From Gloeocapsa sp. DLM2.Bin57 (lineage in GTDB: Bacteria > Cyanobacteriota > Cyanobacteriia > Cyanobacteriales > Gloeocapsaceae): DNA of 49,330 nt. Location: positions 1-49,330 of the forward strand of contig RECR01000085.1 in assembly GCA_007693955.1 (NCBI GenBank). Reading direction: 5' to 3'. Position numbers and translations under genes: made by a program. A model generated the notes under the pieces. That model was given only the letters and a program-made list of their open reading frames with translations. It was not told where the DNA came from and made no database searches. This document shows positions 1 through 8,939 of the stretch, one piece after another. Each line of letters starts with the position of its first letter. Position 1 is the first letter of the stretch.

Positions 1-71
1 AAATAAGGACGCGATTCATCTCACGCTTATTTGAGAAAATAAAGCTTGAGGCTTCTCGCGGTTAAGCTAAA

Positions 72-114
72 ACGCGATCGCTCACATCTTATCCATTGAT
101 GAAAGCGATCGCGT
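72..114 (-). terminator. HIP1-based terminator hairpin after crtR
   Basis: The arms ACGCGATCGC (72-81) and GCGATCGCGT (105-114) are perfect inverted repeats around a 23-base loop. On the minus strand the hairpin begins four bases after the crtR stop and is followed by TTTAGC. Each arm contains a HIP1 octamer, so this may be a chance pair of HIP1 sites acting as a terminator. The loop is long and the T-run short, which keeps confidence moderate. Confidence 0.45.
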
Positions 115-117
115 AAT

Positions 118-996
118 TTATTGAGAATGATGAAAACGAATTCCTAGAAAAATATCATAAAGAAAACCCCAGAAGTTTTTAGCTTGAAGTAACCCTAGAG
201 ATTGATCACAACCTTTAGCGTCTAGGAGTGGTTTAGTCGCATAATAAGCTGTTTGATATTTATACCAAGGAATGGAGGGCCAAAGGTGATGGATTAAATG
301 ATAATTTTGTCCACAAATCAGAATATTGAGCAATCTACCAGGATAAACTCGGGAATTTTTCCAGCGATCGCGTTCTTGAAAAGGACGATGAGGTAGATAA
401 TCAAAAAATAGACCTAAAGCCAATCCTACCACCAAAGCGGGGGAAAACCAATAATTTAAAACATAACCGAGAAAACCATATTGAACACTCAAAAACACCA
501 CGGTAAATAAGAATAACCGACTAAAAAACCATTCCCATAACTCATTTTTTTGCCAGAGACGTCTTTTAAAGAAATAAATCTCATGATAGAAAAAACGCGC
601 GGCGATTAACCAGAGAGGACCACCAGTGGAGACGAAATGATCAGGGTCATTTTTAGGATCATTGACGTGTGCGTGGTGTTGGAGATGAACACGAGTAAAG
701 ACAGGAAAAGCAAACCCCAACATTAAAGCGCTGCCATGTCCAAGAATAGCATTAAGAGTGCGGTTGCGATGAGCACTATTGTGGGAAGCGTCGTGAATAA
801 TTGTTCCTGCTAGGTGTAAAGCTAGTACAGTACAGAAAAAACAGCACCAGTGATACCAATTCCACAGCCAATAACCACAAACAGAAAAGATAATTAGGGC
901 GATCGCGCTGATAAACATTAAGACGTTGATATTCATTCCCCCGTGGGGCTTAAGTAGCTCTCTGGGGACGCTTGGCAACGGTTGCGCCAATTGCAT
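118..996 (-). CDS. crtR: CrtR-type beta-carotene hydroxylase
   Basis: This is a membrane di-iron hydroxylase of the fatty-acid-desaturase fold. In cyanobacteria CrtR hydroxylates beta-ionone rings, for example beta-carotene to zeaxanthin. All three histidine clusters are present: HDASHNSAH (68-76), HLQHHAH (104-110) and HLIHHLWP (233-240), with DYLPHRP (199-205) between the last two. Hydrophobic stretches near 25-65, 85-100 and 160-200 fit a four-helix membrane protein. The length of 292 aa is normal for cyanobacterial CrtR. The ATG is preceded by AAGGAG about nine bases upstream. It is monocistronic or loosely linked to pyrD, which ends 62 bases upstream on the same strand. A general desaturase is the alternative, but the histidine-box sequences favour CrtR. 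Confidence 0.9.
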   Translation of the reverse strand: MQLAQPLPSVPRELLKPHGGMNINVLMFISAIALIIFSVCGYWLWNWYHWCCFFCTVLALHLAGTIIHDASHNSAHRNRTLNAILGHGSALMLGFAFPVFTRVHLQHHAHVNDPKNDPDHFVSTGGPLWLIAARFFYHEIYFFKRRLWQKNELWEWFFSRLFLFTVVFLSVQYGFLGYVLNYWFSPALVVGLALGLFFDYLPHRPFQERDRWKNSRVYPGRLLNILICGQNYHLIHHLWPSIPWYKYQTAYYATKPLLDAKGCDQSLGLLQAKNFWGFLYDIFLGIRFHHSQ

Positions 997-1058
997 CGTT
1001 TTATAATCTCCTTTTTAACTTAATTAGCTTAACATAAAGATTTGTAAAGGTTATTATC

Positions 1059-2180
1059 TCATATTGGGTGGTTTTCGTGTCCAATTGCTTGATTAAGATG
1101 GCTAAACCCTTTGGCTTCCATACGCTGTACCAATCCTTGCAGAATCTCTTTTACCAGCCAAGGACCTTGATAAATCCAACCCGTATAAACTTGTAATAAA
1201 CTTGCTCCGGCGCTAATTTTTGCCCAAGCATCCTCAGGGGTAAAAATCCCTCCTACACCAATAATGGGTAATTTTCCTTGGGTTTGTTGCCAAATAAAGC
1301 GGATAATCTCTGTAGAACGTTCTTTTAATGGTAAACCACTGATACCCCCCGCTTCTTCTGTGATGGGATTACCGTTAATTATTTGAGTCTTTAAACCACT
1401 TTTGTTAATCGTAGTATTAGTAGCCACTAAGCCCGCTAATTGGTATTGTTGAGCTAGATTAATAATAGCGCTAATCTCTTCTAATTCTAAATCTGGGGAA
1501 ATTTTCACTAAAATAGGGTGTCTTCCTTGGTTTTCCTCGACAAGAGTAGCAATAATCCCCTCTAATTGTGCTGTAGCTTGGAGCGATCGCAGTCCAGGAG
1601 TATTAGGAGAACTCACATTGACCACAAAATAATTAGCACAGTCACGAAAATAACGGAAACTCCCTAAATAATCTTCTGCTGCATCTTCTAAAGGGGTGAT
1701 CTTAGATTTACACAAGTTAATCCCGATAGGAATACTCGGCGAGACTTGGGTTAATCTTTGGGCTATTACTTGCGCACCTTGATTATTAGCACCCATACGA
1801 TTGAGAGTAGCCTTATCTAGGGGTAAACGAAACATCCGCGGTGGGGGGTTTCCTGGTTGAGGATGAAGAGTTACCGCACCTAATTCAGCGAAACCAAAGC
1901 CAAAATTTGACCACATTCGCGCTACTACTCCATCTTTATCAAAACCTGGAGCTAACCCAAAGGGGTTGCTAAATTGTAAACCCCATAATTGTTGCTCTAA
2001 ACGACTATCTTGATAACAAAAGGATTCCCTCAGTTGTGTTTCTAACCATTTTCCCCAAGAGCGATCGCGATTATGATCTACTTTAACTAGTAACTCTAGT
2101 AACCGTTGATGCGCAGCTTCTGGGTTATGCTTTAACAAGGAAAAAAACAAAGGGTAAATTGGTTTAGTTAAATTTAACAA
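1059..2180 (-). CDS. pyrD: dihydroorotate dehydrogenase (quinone), class 2
   Basis: This FMN flavoprotein oxidises dihydroorotate to orotate in pyrimidine synthesis and passes electrons to the quinone pool at the membrane. The N-terminal segment ([18 protein letters not shown]) is the amphipathic membrane-binding extension typical of class 2. The [12 protein letters not shown] stretch near 188-199 carries the class 2 catalytic serine, and GVGGIF near 309 belongs to the FMN phosphate site. The length of 373 aa is normal. The start is TTG with AGGAG seven bases upstream; no in-frame ATG occurs before residue 107, so the TTG is well supported. It is divergent from hpnH, with only 62 bases between the two start codons. 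Confidence 0.95.
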   Translation of the reverse strand: MLNLTKPIYPLFFSLLKHNPEAAHQRLLELLVKVDHNRDRSWGKWLETQLRESFCYQDSRLEQQLWGLQFSNPFGLAPGFDKDGVVARMWSNFGFGFAELGAVTLHPQPGNPPPRMFRLPLDKATLNRMGANNQGAQVIAQRLTQVSPSIPIGINLCKSKITPLEDAAEDYLGSFRYFRDCANYFVVNVSSPNTPGLRSLQATAQLEGIIATLVEENQGRHPILVKISPDLELEEISAIINLAQQYQLAGLVATNTTINKSGLKTQIINGNPITEEAGGISGLPLKERSTEIIRFIWQQTQGKLPIIGVGGIFTPEDAWAKISAGASLLQVYTGWIYQGPWLVKEILQGLVQRMEAKGFSHLNQAIGHENHPI

Positions 2181-2195
2181 GTAATTACTCCTAAC

Positions 2196-2222
2196 TTGAC
2201 ATTCTGTTAAACTAAGTATAAA
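2196..2222 (+). promoter_or_regulatory. putative hpnH promoter
   Basis: A perfect -35 TTGACA (2196-2201) is followed after 15 bases by TATAAA (2217-2222), or after 17 bases by TAAATT. It lies 20 bases before the hpnH start, which has GAGGAG at 2232-2237. The spacer to TATAAA is short, so the exact -10 is uncertain. Confidence 0.45.
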
Positions 2223-2242
2223 TTTTTGTGTGAGGAGATTCT

Positions 2243-3256
2243 ATGGCTATACAATGGGAACAAGCTCTTGGAGTAGGTACATATATCTTAAAACAACGTC
2301 TGCAAGGTCGTAAACGTTTTCCCCTGGTTTTAATGTTAGAGCCTCTTTTCCGTTGTAATTTGGCTTGTTCTGGTTGTGGTAAAATTCAACATCCCACAGA
2401 GATACTCAGAAAAAATTTAACACCAGAGGAGTGTTTTAACGCAGTAGAAGAGTGTGGCGCGCCTGTAGTGTCTATTCCTGGAGGTGAGCCTCTCTTACAC
2501 CCCCAAATAGATGAAATCGTTGAAGGTTTGGTAGCGCGCAAAAAATTTGTTTATTTATGCACTAATGGTATTCTCTTAGAAAAGAGTCTCTCTAAATTTG
2601 AACCTTCACCCTATCTCACCTTTAGTGTACATCTTGATGGTTTGCAAGAATGGCACGATCGATGCGTCGATCGCCAAGGCGTTTTTGACGTTGCGGTAAA
2701 AGCGATTCGCACTGCTAAAGCTAAGGGTTTTCGTGTTACTACTAATACTACCGTATTTGATGGTGTAGATCCTCAACAAATGCAGGAGTTTTTTGATTTT
2801 GTCCAAGGTTTAGGAGTCGATGGTATGATGATCTCTCCTGGGTATAGTTACGAATGGGCACCTGATCAAGAACATTTCTTAAATCGTGAGCAAACTAGAG
2901 CTTTATTCAGACAAATTCTCCAACCCTGGAAAAGTGGGCAAAAAAATTGGAATTTTAACCACAATCCCCTCTTTCTAGATTTTCTTCTCGGTGAAAAAGA
3001 ATATGATTGTACACCTTGGGGTAGTCCTAGTTATAGCGTCTTGGGTTGGCAAAAACCCTGTTATCTACTCAATGAAGGATATTATCGCACTTTTAAAGAG
3101 TTACTAGAGGAAACTAATTGGGATAACTATGGACAAGCTTCGGGTAACCCTAAATGCGCTAATTGTATGGTACACTGTGGTTATGAACCTACAGCAGCTG
3201 TAGATGCACTCCAACCTACTAATATGGGGAGAGCAATTTCTAGTCTGTTTAGCTAA
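2243..3256 (+). CDS. hpnH: radical SAM adenosylhopene synthase HpnH
   Basis: HpnH-family radical SAM enzymes attach a 5'-deoxyadenosyl group to diploptene to give adenosylhopane, the first step to C35 bacteriohopanepolyols. The 4Fe-4S motif is CNLACSGC (C38, C42, C45; CX3CX2C), followed by the GGEP SAM-contact motif at about 75-78. The C-terminal [12 protein letters not shown] cluster is the usual HpnH tail. The length of 337 aa is normal. The ATG has GAGGAG five bases upstream. No squalene-hopene cyclase or other hpn gene lies in the window, so the pathway must be scattered. The family assignment is strong from the sequence; hopanoid production by this organism is inferred. Confidence 0.9.
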   Translation: MAIQWEQALGVGTYILKQRLQGRKRFPLVLMLEPLFRCNLACSGCGKIQHPTEILRKNLTPEECFNAVEECGAPVVSIPGGEPLLHPQIDEIVEGLVARKKFVYLCTNGILLEKSLSKFEPSPYLTFSVHLDGLQEWHDRCVDRQGVFDVAVKAIRTAKAKGFRVTTNTTVFDGVDPQQMQEFFDFVQGLGVDGMMISPGYSYEWAPDQEHFLNREQTRALFRQILQPWKSGQKNWNFNHNPLFLDFLLGEKEYDCTPWGSPSYSVLGWQKPCYLLNEGYYRTFKELLEETNWDNYGQASGNPKCANCMVHCGYEPTAAVDALQPTNMGRAISSLFS

Positions 3257-3317
3257 TTTTTACTAGTCAACGGTGGTATTTATACCACCTTATTTTTAAA
3301 AAACAAAAAGGCATTCA

Positions 3318-3430
3318 GGTAAGAGGGAAAAGGGAAAAGGTAAGAGGGAAAAGGTAAGAGTAGTATTTTATATATAAAAAATAAATCCGAAATCCTAACA
3401 CCCCACACCTAAAACCTAATACCTAACACC
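3318..3430. repeat. intergenic low-complexity repeats before mgtE
   Basis: Two kinds of repeat fill this gap. At 3319-3360 a purine-rich unit close to GGTAAGAGGGAAAA recurs about three times. At 3393-3430 there is a run of CCTAACACC/CCTAATACC heptamer-like units. The second type recurs at 6261-6299 after the WD40 gene, and similar purine-rich runs occur at 6204-6220 and 39413-39430. They look like dispersed noncoding repeats; no function is evident. Confidence 0.6.
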
Positions 3431-3468
3431 TTCCTACGAACTCACTGGTAAAAAAGAGGAGGTGAATC

Positions 3469-4848
3469 TTGACAGAGAGTAATAGAGGCGATCGCCAGGA
3501 ATTAAGAGAAATAGTTAGAGAGCAGTTACAGATTCTACTGGAAAAAAATAATTACCAAGGTGCTAAGTCTCTTCTGATACCTGTTCAACCCGTAGATATA
3601 GCTGAAGCAATCGAAGGTTTACCAGAATCCATGCAGGCGATCGCTTTTCGCTTATTACCTAAAATCGTAGCGATCGATGTTTATGAACATCTAGATTCTA
3701 GCGTACAATTCTCTCTTTTACAAAAGTTTAAACATCAGGAAGTCCTCGATATCGTTGATCAGATGTCTCCTGACGATCGCGCTAAATTATTCGATGAATT
3801 ACCCGCGAAGGTTGTAGGTCGTCTCTATACTCAACTTAGTCCTAGAGAAAGGGAAGCTACCGCTCTCTTGTTAGGATATGATGAGCATACAGCGGGTCGA
3901 ATTATGACACCTGAGTATATCTCTCTTAAGGAAAACTTAACCGCAGCACAAGCGATAGAAAGGATTCGGGGCTTAGCTAGTACTTCTGAAGTAGTTTATT
4001 ATATTTATGTTATTGATGTTTCTCGTCATTTGGTGGGAACATTGTCTTTGCGAGATTTAGTCATCGCTTTACCTGAGCAGAGATTAAATGAGATTATGAC
4101 CACAGATTTAGTCTCAGTAGAAACAGATACGGATCAAGAGGAGGTAGGAAGACTAATTCAACGTTACGATTTATTAGCTCTTCCCGTAGTGGATCACGAA
4201 AAACGTTTAGTGGGGGTAGTAACCGTAGATGACATTCTCGATATCCTCCAACAAGAAGCTACCGAAGATATTTACGCACTCGGTGGTTTACAATCTGATA
4301 AAGATAATTACTTTCAACTTAATTTACTGACAGTAGCTCGTAAACGGGTAACTTTGTTGTTCGTTTTGTTACTGATTAATACGATTACGGCAACTATAAT
4401 TAATTCTCAACAAGATTTTTTACAACAAGCAGTAGCTTTAACAGCCTTTATACCCTTATTAATTGGTACAGGGGGTAGTGTGGGTGCACAATCTTCGACG
4501 GTGGTAATTAGGGGGTTAAATACCGAACAAATTAAAGCGCTCGGTACTACTCAAGTTATTTTGCGTGAAGCTTTAGCAGGTGCTTTACTAGGTTTGGTTT
4601 TGGGGAGTGTGGCTACAGTATGGGCTTATTTTTTACAAGGAAACTTGATGGTCGCTTTTTCTGTGGGAATAAGTTTAGTGGCGATCGCTATTTTAGCTTC
4701 TGTATCTGGTTCATGTTTACCATTTTTATTTCGTACCTTTGGTTTTGATCCCGCTTTGATGTCTGCTCCTTTTATTACTACTGCTGTAGATGTTTTAGGT
4801 GTGCTAATCTATTTTCAAATTGCGAAAACTATTTTACATTTAGGTTAA
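3469..4848 (+). CDS. mgtE: MgtE magnesium transporter
   Basis: This is an inner-membrane Mg2+ channel of the MgtE family, gated by intracellular Mg2+. It has the standard order: a cytosolic alpha-helical MgtE_N domain (about 30-135), two CBS domains (about 138-255), then five membrane helices (about 290-459). PLLIGTGGSVGAQSS matches the conserved pore-region motif. The length of 459 aa is normal. The start is TTG: AGAGGAGG at 3456-3462 sits six bases before it, and a GTG overlapping the Shine-Dalgarno is out of frame. The WD40 gene begins nine bases after the stop and is probably co-transcribed. No Mg2+ riboswitch was recognised in the 212-base leader, which is filled with simple repeats. Confidence 0.93.
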   Translation: MTESNRGDRQELREIVREQLQILLEKNNYQGAKSLLIPVQPVDIAEAIEGLPESMQAIAFRLLPKIVAIDVYEHLDSSVQFSLLQKFKHQEVLDIVDQMSPDDRAKLFDELPAKVVGRLYTQLSPREREATALLLGYDEHTAGRIMTPEYISLKENLTAAQAIERIRGLASTSEVVYYIYVIDVSRHLVGTLSLRDLVIALPEQRLNEIMTTDLVSVETDTDQEEVGRLIQRYDLLALPVVDHEKRLVGVVTVDDILDILQQEATEDIYALGGLQSDKDNYFQLNLLTVARKRVTLLFVLLLINTITATIINSQQDFLQQAVALTAFIPLLIGTGGSVGAQSSTVVIRGLNTEQIKALGTTQVILREALAGALLGLVLGSVATVWAYFLQGNLMVAFSVGISLVAIAILASVSGSCLPFLFRTFGFDPALMSAPFITTAVDVLGVLIYFQIAKTILHLG

Positions 4849-4857
4849 AGATTAATT

Positions 4858-6204
4858 ATGAAAGCAGTAAAGTTACATTGGTTAGATCTTGCTGAATATC
4901 TAATTCTTCTTTCGACTGTGATTGGGTTAATAATTTATTTGTTTTTTGACAGATTAATCTGGTTTTTAGTTTTGACTGTATTAAGTCTGACGTTAAATCT
5001 AGTTAACCGGTTAAGATACCGATATAAAACTAACCAAAAAATAGCTAGTTCTCTAAAAAGATTAAATCAAGATAGTTTAGATATAAATATCAACAAAATT
5101 AATCAAACAGAAGACAGTTTAGAACAGATAAACTTAATTGAACAAGGGCTGAATAAAATCATTAAATATCTAGAAGATAATCGTTTAATAGAAAGAATAA
5201 GTAGTCTAGAAAATCAACAACAAACTGTCTTAAAATCAGAAAAGAATAGCAAAGAAACTAAAGCAACTATCTTAAACAACTCTCATACAAAAATAAATTG
5301 TAATTATGAACTAATCAACAGCATACAAGGTCATGAAGATGCTGTGACTAGTTTAGTGATTAATAATCAAGAAAACTGGTTATTTAGTGTCAGTTGGGAT
5401 AAAACCTTGAAGATGTGGAACTTAAAAACGGGAGAACTAATTGATAGTCTCGAAGCACATAATCAAGGGATATTAGCAGTTACTTGCAACCAACAACAAG
5501 TAATTACAGGGGGCTTTGACCAAGAGATTAAAATCTGGTCAATTATTAATAGTCAAGAAAAAGAACCTTTAAAAACCGAAAGAACTTTAACCCATCATTC
5601 AGGTTCAATTCATGATTTAGCCATAGCTAACCAAAGAGATATATTAATTAGTGGTAGCTATGATCAAACTATCAAACAATGGGATTTAAAAAACGGTGAC
5701 AAGATAGCTAGTTCCCTAGATGAATCAGGTGCTATTTATGCTGTTGATGTTTACGAAGCTAAGAAAATTATAGTTAGTGGAAGTGGAGATGGTACAGTAA
5801 ATTTATGGGAATTAGCAACAGGAAAACATCAAGGAATATTATATGGTAATATCTCTTCTGTACAATCGATAGCTATTAGTCAAGATGGAGAACTAGTAGC
5901 AGTGGGTTGTGTAGATGGTACGATTAAATTATGGCAATTAAGTAAGCCAGAACAACCTCTAAGTATTCTTAATGCTCACGATGGACAAGTAATGTCTTTA
6001 GTCTTTCATCCTGATAACTTACTCTTCAGTGGTGGTGCTGAAGGAAGTATTAAGATTTGGCACAAAAATAGTGAAAAAGCCCTAGCTGTTTTTCCCGACT
6101 TACAACAAAGGATTTTTAGTTTAGCCTTAAATGAGTCGGGAGATTTACTGGTGTCGGGAACTCTTGAAGGAATGATTAGGATCTGGTCGGTTAATTTAAA
6201 GTAA
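4858..6204 (+). CDS. membrane-anchored seven-bladed WD40 protein
   Basis: The N-terminus (about 10-48) holds two closely spaced hydrophobic segments, then a charged, coiled-coil-like region (about 60-125), then seven WD40 repeats ending in KMW, KIW, KQW, NLW, KLW, KIW and RIW, enough for one complete beta-propeller. The likely topology is a cytosolic propeller tethered to the membrane. The function is unknown; WD40 propellers are scaffolds for protein-protein contacts. It follows mgtE by nine bases, so a link with Mg2+ transport or its regulation is possible but only inferred from position. It lacks the NACHT or kinase domains that many cyanobacterial WD40 proteins carry. Confidence 0.8.
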   Translation: MKAVKLHWLDLAEYLILLSTVIGLIIYLFFDRLIWFLVLTVLSLTLNLVNRLRYRYKTNQKIASSLKRLNQDSLDININKINQTEDSLEQINLIEQGLNKIIKYLEDNRLIERISSLENQQQTVLKSEKNSKETKATILNNSHTKINCNYELINSIQGHEDAVTSLVINNQENWLFSVSWDKTLKMWNLKTGELIDSLEAHNQGILAVTCNQQQVITGGFDQEIKIWSIINSQEKEPLKTERTLTHHSGSIHDLAIANQRDILISGSYDQTIKQWDLKNGDKIASSLDESGAIYAVDVYEAKKIIVSGSGDGTVNLWELATGKHQGILYGNISSVQSIAISQDGELVAVGCVDGTIKLWQLSKPEQPLSILNAHDGQVMSLVFHPDNLLFSGGAEGSIKIWHKNSEKALAVFPDLQQRIFSLALNESGDLLVSGTLEGMIRIWSVNLK

Positions 6205-6300
6205 GGGGAGAGGGGAGAGTGCGCGAAAAAATAATTAATTCTTAATTCTTAATTCGGAATAACACCTAATACCTAAAACCGTTCCACCTAATACCTAACT
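6205..6300. repeat. intergenic repeats after the WD40 gene
   Basis: A purine-rich start (AGGGGAGAGGGGAGAG) is followed by tandem TTAATTC units (about 6233-6255) and two copies of ACCTAATACCTAA (6264-6276 and 6286-6298). The last element is shared with 3415-3430 upstream of mgtE, so the mgtE-WD40 pair is bracketed by members of one dispersed repeat family. No coding potential was seen. Confidence 0.55.
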
Positions 6301-6330
6301 CAACAAGAACGTTTTATTTTCCATTCGATA

Positions 6331-7857
6331 TTAGCAACTCTGCTGATATCTTCTTAAGACTAACAACCCATTAATCAATAAAACCGAACCCCCTATCGTA
6401 CTTGGTTCGGGAATAACTTCACCACCGTTGATATAAAACCGACTTTTAGACCACACTGTTTCTCCTACTTGTCTCCCTAAAACACCTCCATCTAGATTAC
6501 CCTGTTCAAAATGAATACCCCCATATAATCTCGATATTCCCGCTTCAATTTCTGCATCAGTAAATGTCTCCCAATAGAGAGATACTGGTTGTCTAAATGA
6601 ACCTGGAAAAAATCTTGAATCCTCGATGGTTACTCCAACACCTAAATAGTCACTGCCTGTAAATAATCGTAATACTTGAGCTCCTGCTGCACTAAAACCA
6701 CTATGACCAGAGGTATATTCAGGAAAAGGGGGAGAAGGATCTCCAAAAGGATCTTGATAAGTTACAAAATCTATCTGTGATTCGTCGATTAAACCCAATC
6801 TGGCTAAGTCTCTAATCACTCTTACAGGACGTGCATAATCATAATAGAGCTTTGCTTCCCAAGTAGCAATACCCGTATCAAAAAGCGCGTTACTCAAAGG
6901 AAAAAAGAGTAAAATATCTTGATCTAGACTATGGTTATTTCTCTGGGCAATTTCTAAACCAAATTCTAACCAATGACCTGGAGGATAGTAAGTACCTCCC
7001 CCATCTTCCCAAAATTCGGCGATCGCTTTTTGTTCATCGGTTAAATTTTGACTAATTTCTACTACCTGTTCTGCTTGTGCGATAAAGTTAGGATTAATAT
7101 CTATTCCCACTAAATCTGGACTAATTTCTACTACAGTTCCATCTCTACGAGTAATTGTCTGGTTAATTAAATCTGCACTAGCTTGATTATCTAGTAAAAA
7201 AGGCTCGGGAGGATTAGGGCGAAATTGAGAACCATTCTCTAACCCAAAAGGAATTACTTCCCCCCAATGGGGAGTTAGATACTCCTGTAAACTACTCTCA
7301 AAATTATCAATAGGTACGTGTTCAGGTGTCCAACGGGTTATATCTACGGGATGATTAGGGGTATTAACAGGTACATAATTAGACAATTGATTAGAAGCAT
7401 CATTACGTCTAAATTCCATTAGGGTTTCTGCAACGACATTACCGATACCTTCAGGAGTCGTGATATCTTTAGTTAAATCATGGGGATTATATCCATATTG
7501 AGTCATCAGGTTAGCAAATTCTGCTTGTTCGCTGGGAAATAATGCTGTTAATACCCGATAAGCAGCAAAACTCATGGTTTTAGCTTTATTTTCTGGGTTA
7601 TTCTCACTCTGAGGACGTTGTAAATCATCTCCTAGAGTGGTACTAATCGGAACTTCTTCATAAGCTGACCAAGCGTCATACATAGCTGTTGATAATATAC
7701 CATAAGCCCGAGAAGCGATCGTTGGTCCTGTTGTACTCGGGTTACGCTTAACAGCGTTTAAAGCTTGTTGTACCCAATCTCTAACTACTGTTGTTGCTTG
7801 GACTGAAGGACTATAAGATATTGTTAATAATAAAGATAGACTGATAATTTTCTTCAT
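6331..7857 (-). CDS. exported vanadium-haloperoxidase/PAP2-family protein with PEP-CTERM anchor
   Basis: A signal peptide (1-21, ending VQA) leads to a large helical domain of the vanadium-dependent haloperoxidase/PAP2 superfamily. The three anion-binding motifs are complete: K336 with R343-P344 (KLYYDYARP), YTSGHS with S383-G384-H385, and SRLYGGIH with R443 and H449. The tail has the PEP-CTERM signal (IPEPS at 482-486, hydrophobic helix 488-501, then RR), which in this system is cut by an exosortase after export. At 508 aa it is typical of bacterial vanadium haloperoxidase-like proteins. It could oxidise halides with peroxide or act as a phosphatase; motif inspection alone does not decide. 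It lies 52 bases downstream of a second PEP-CTERM gene, with a hairpin between. Confidence 0.85.
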   Translation of the reverse strand: MKKIISLSLLLTISYSPSVQATTVVRDWVQQALNAVKRNPSTTGPTIASRAYGILSTAMYDAWSAYEEVPISTTLGDDLQRPQSENNPENKAKTMSFAAYRVLTALFPSEQAEFANLMTQYGYNPHDLTKDITTPEGIGNVVAETLMEFRRNDASNQLSNYVPVNTPNHPVDITRWTPEHVPIDNFESSLQEYLTPHWGEVIPFGLENGSQFRPNPPEPFLLDNQASADLINQTITRRDGTVVEISPDLVGIDINPNFIAQAEQVVEISQNLTDEQKAIAEFWEDGGGTYYPPGHWLEFGLEIAQRNNHSLDQDILLFFPLSNALFDTGIATWEAKLYYDYARPVRVIRDLARLGLIDESQIDFVTYQDPFGDPSPPFPEYTSGHSGFSAAGAQVLRLFTGSDYLGVGVTIEDSRFFPGSFRQPVSLYWETFTDAEIEAGISRLYGGIHFEQGNLDGGVLGRQVGETVWSKSRFYINGGEVIPEPSTIGGSVLLINGLLVLRRYQQSC

Positions 7858-7861
7858 GATT

Positions 7862-7901
7862 ATTTAAAAAAAGAGATATTAGCTCATCATAATATCTCTT
7901 T
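7862..7901 (-). terminator. terminator or attenuator between the two PEP-CTERM genes
   Basis: A perfect 11-bp stem (AAAGAGATATT 7870-7880, AATATCTCTTT 7891-7901) with a ten-base loop is followed on the minus strand by a T-rich run. It sits after the 7910-8842 gene and only 12 bases before the start codon of the haloperoxidase gene, so it may end the first transcript or limit read-through into the second. Confidence 0.65.
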
Positions 7902-7909
7902 ATAACTAT

Positions 7910-8842
7910 TTATTTATGCTTAAACTGGCGTTTCCATCCCACTACAGCAGCACTAAATAAAACCGCCATCATTGAACTAGGTTCGGGAATGACTGGAGAA
8001 CTCCCAAAACCGAAAAAGATAACCCCTTCGTTAGTTCCTACTAAATCCCATGTTCCATTAGTGAGATCATAACGAGCAACTCCACCTAGTCTTTCACCTC
8101 CTTGAAAGTTCACACTTCCGAATAAAGCATCAAAACTACCATCATTATTAGTATCAACTCCAGTTAAGGCTGAAAAACCACTATAACCTGATCTTGCTCC
8201 AGATGATACCACCCCAACATTTCCTACTATAGAAGCGTCACCAGTATTCGGATTCAAACTAATCAAAGAATCAGTATCTAAATCAACCCCGTAGATTGTA
8301 CCATTTACCGAGCCTAGACTAATAATAAAAGGCTCTGCTGTACCAGTTGAAGTCCCTCTAGCAGTATCGATCGCGTCTCCTACAGAAGTATCACTCCCTA
8401 AAGGAATAGCTGTCTGGGTATCTATATCTAAACGATGGAGTTGTTGTGTTTGAGAATTATTAAAAGGAAGTATAAAAGTGTTCCCATTTTCGAGAATATC
8501 CAAACCAGTAGAACTTAAACCAGGAAAAGTAGCTATAGTTGTTTTCTGTGCTGTATTAGGGTTTAACTCTACTAATTCTCCAGATTGAAACCCTAATAAT
8601 CTTTGATCTGATGTTCCCCCTAAAGCTGAAGGAAGTCCAGATGTTTCTGGTGAGATAGGTATTGCTACTCCTGTTTGAGTATTAATTTCATAGATGAAGT
8701 TTTCCCTAATATCATCGTGCTCACCAGGTACAGCAGGAATAAAACGCTGTCCTGAAGCGTAGATAGTAGCTGCTTGAACTGAGTTCACACTTGAGATGAG
8801 TAAGGTGATACCTAGAGTTAGAGGTCTGAAAATATTGCTCAT
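7910..8842 (-). CDS. exported PEP-CTERM protein, propeller-like
   Basis: A signal peptide (1-24, ending VQA) precedes a region with recurring YEINTQTG, VELNPNTA, HRLDIDTQT, YGVDLDTD and ISLNPNTGDA strands, which resembles a beta-propeller with several poorly conserved blades. The C-terminus is a PEP-CTERM signal: VIPEPSS near 284, a hydrophobic helix, then a basic KRQFKHK tail. It is therefore expected to be exported and processed by an exosortase. No catalytic residues are recognised and the specific function is unknown. It is the first gene of a probable two-gene unit with the haloperoxidase-like gene. A 19-base palindrome resembling a Fur box lies between its promoter region and its ATG. 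Confidence 0.75.
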   Translation of the reverse strand: MSNIFRPLTLGITLLISSVNSVQAATIYASGQRFIPAVPGEHDDIRENFIYEINTQTGVAIPISPETSGLPSALGGTSDQRLLGFQSGELVELNPNTAQKTTIATFPGLSSTGLDILENGNTFILPFNNSQTQQLHRLDIDTQTAIPLGSDTSVGDAIDTARGTSTGTAEPFIISLGSVNGTIYGVDLDTDSLISLNPNTGDASIVGNVGVVSSGARSGYSGFSALTGVDTNNDGSFDALFGSVNFQGGERLGGVARYDLTNGTWDLVGTNEGVIFFGFGSSPVIPEPSSMMAVLFSAAVVGWKRQFKHK

Positions 8843-8851
8843 GATTTATGT

Positions 8852-8870
8852 AAAAATGATAATCATTTTT
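8852..8870 (-). promoter_or_regulatory. Fur-like operator upstream of the PEP-CTERM pair
   Basis: AAAAATGAT-A-ATCATTTTT is a perfect 9-1-9 palindrome ending nine bases before the ATG of the 8842 gene. Its centre TGATAATCA matches the core of the Fur/Zur consensus (GATAATGATAATCATTATC). On the minus strand a TATTAT or TATAAA -10 lies at its upstream edge, so a bound repressor would block the promoter. Iron or zinc control is inferred. Confidence 0.5.
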
Positions 8871-8939
8871 ATAATAGAACAAAAACGAACCCTTTTTTCA
8901 GGTATTAGAGAAAAAATAACTTTGATATTATTGATTAAG

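Noticed and set aside
3318-3430. Possible CRISPR array
   Set aside because: Units are of low complexity, without unique spacers of constant length.
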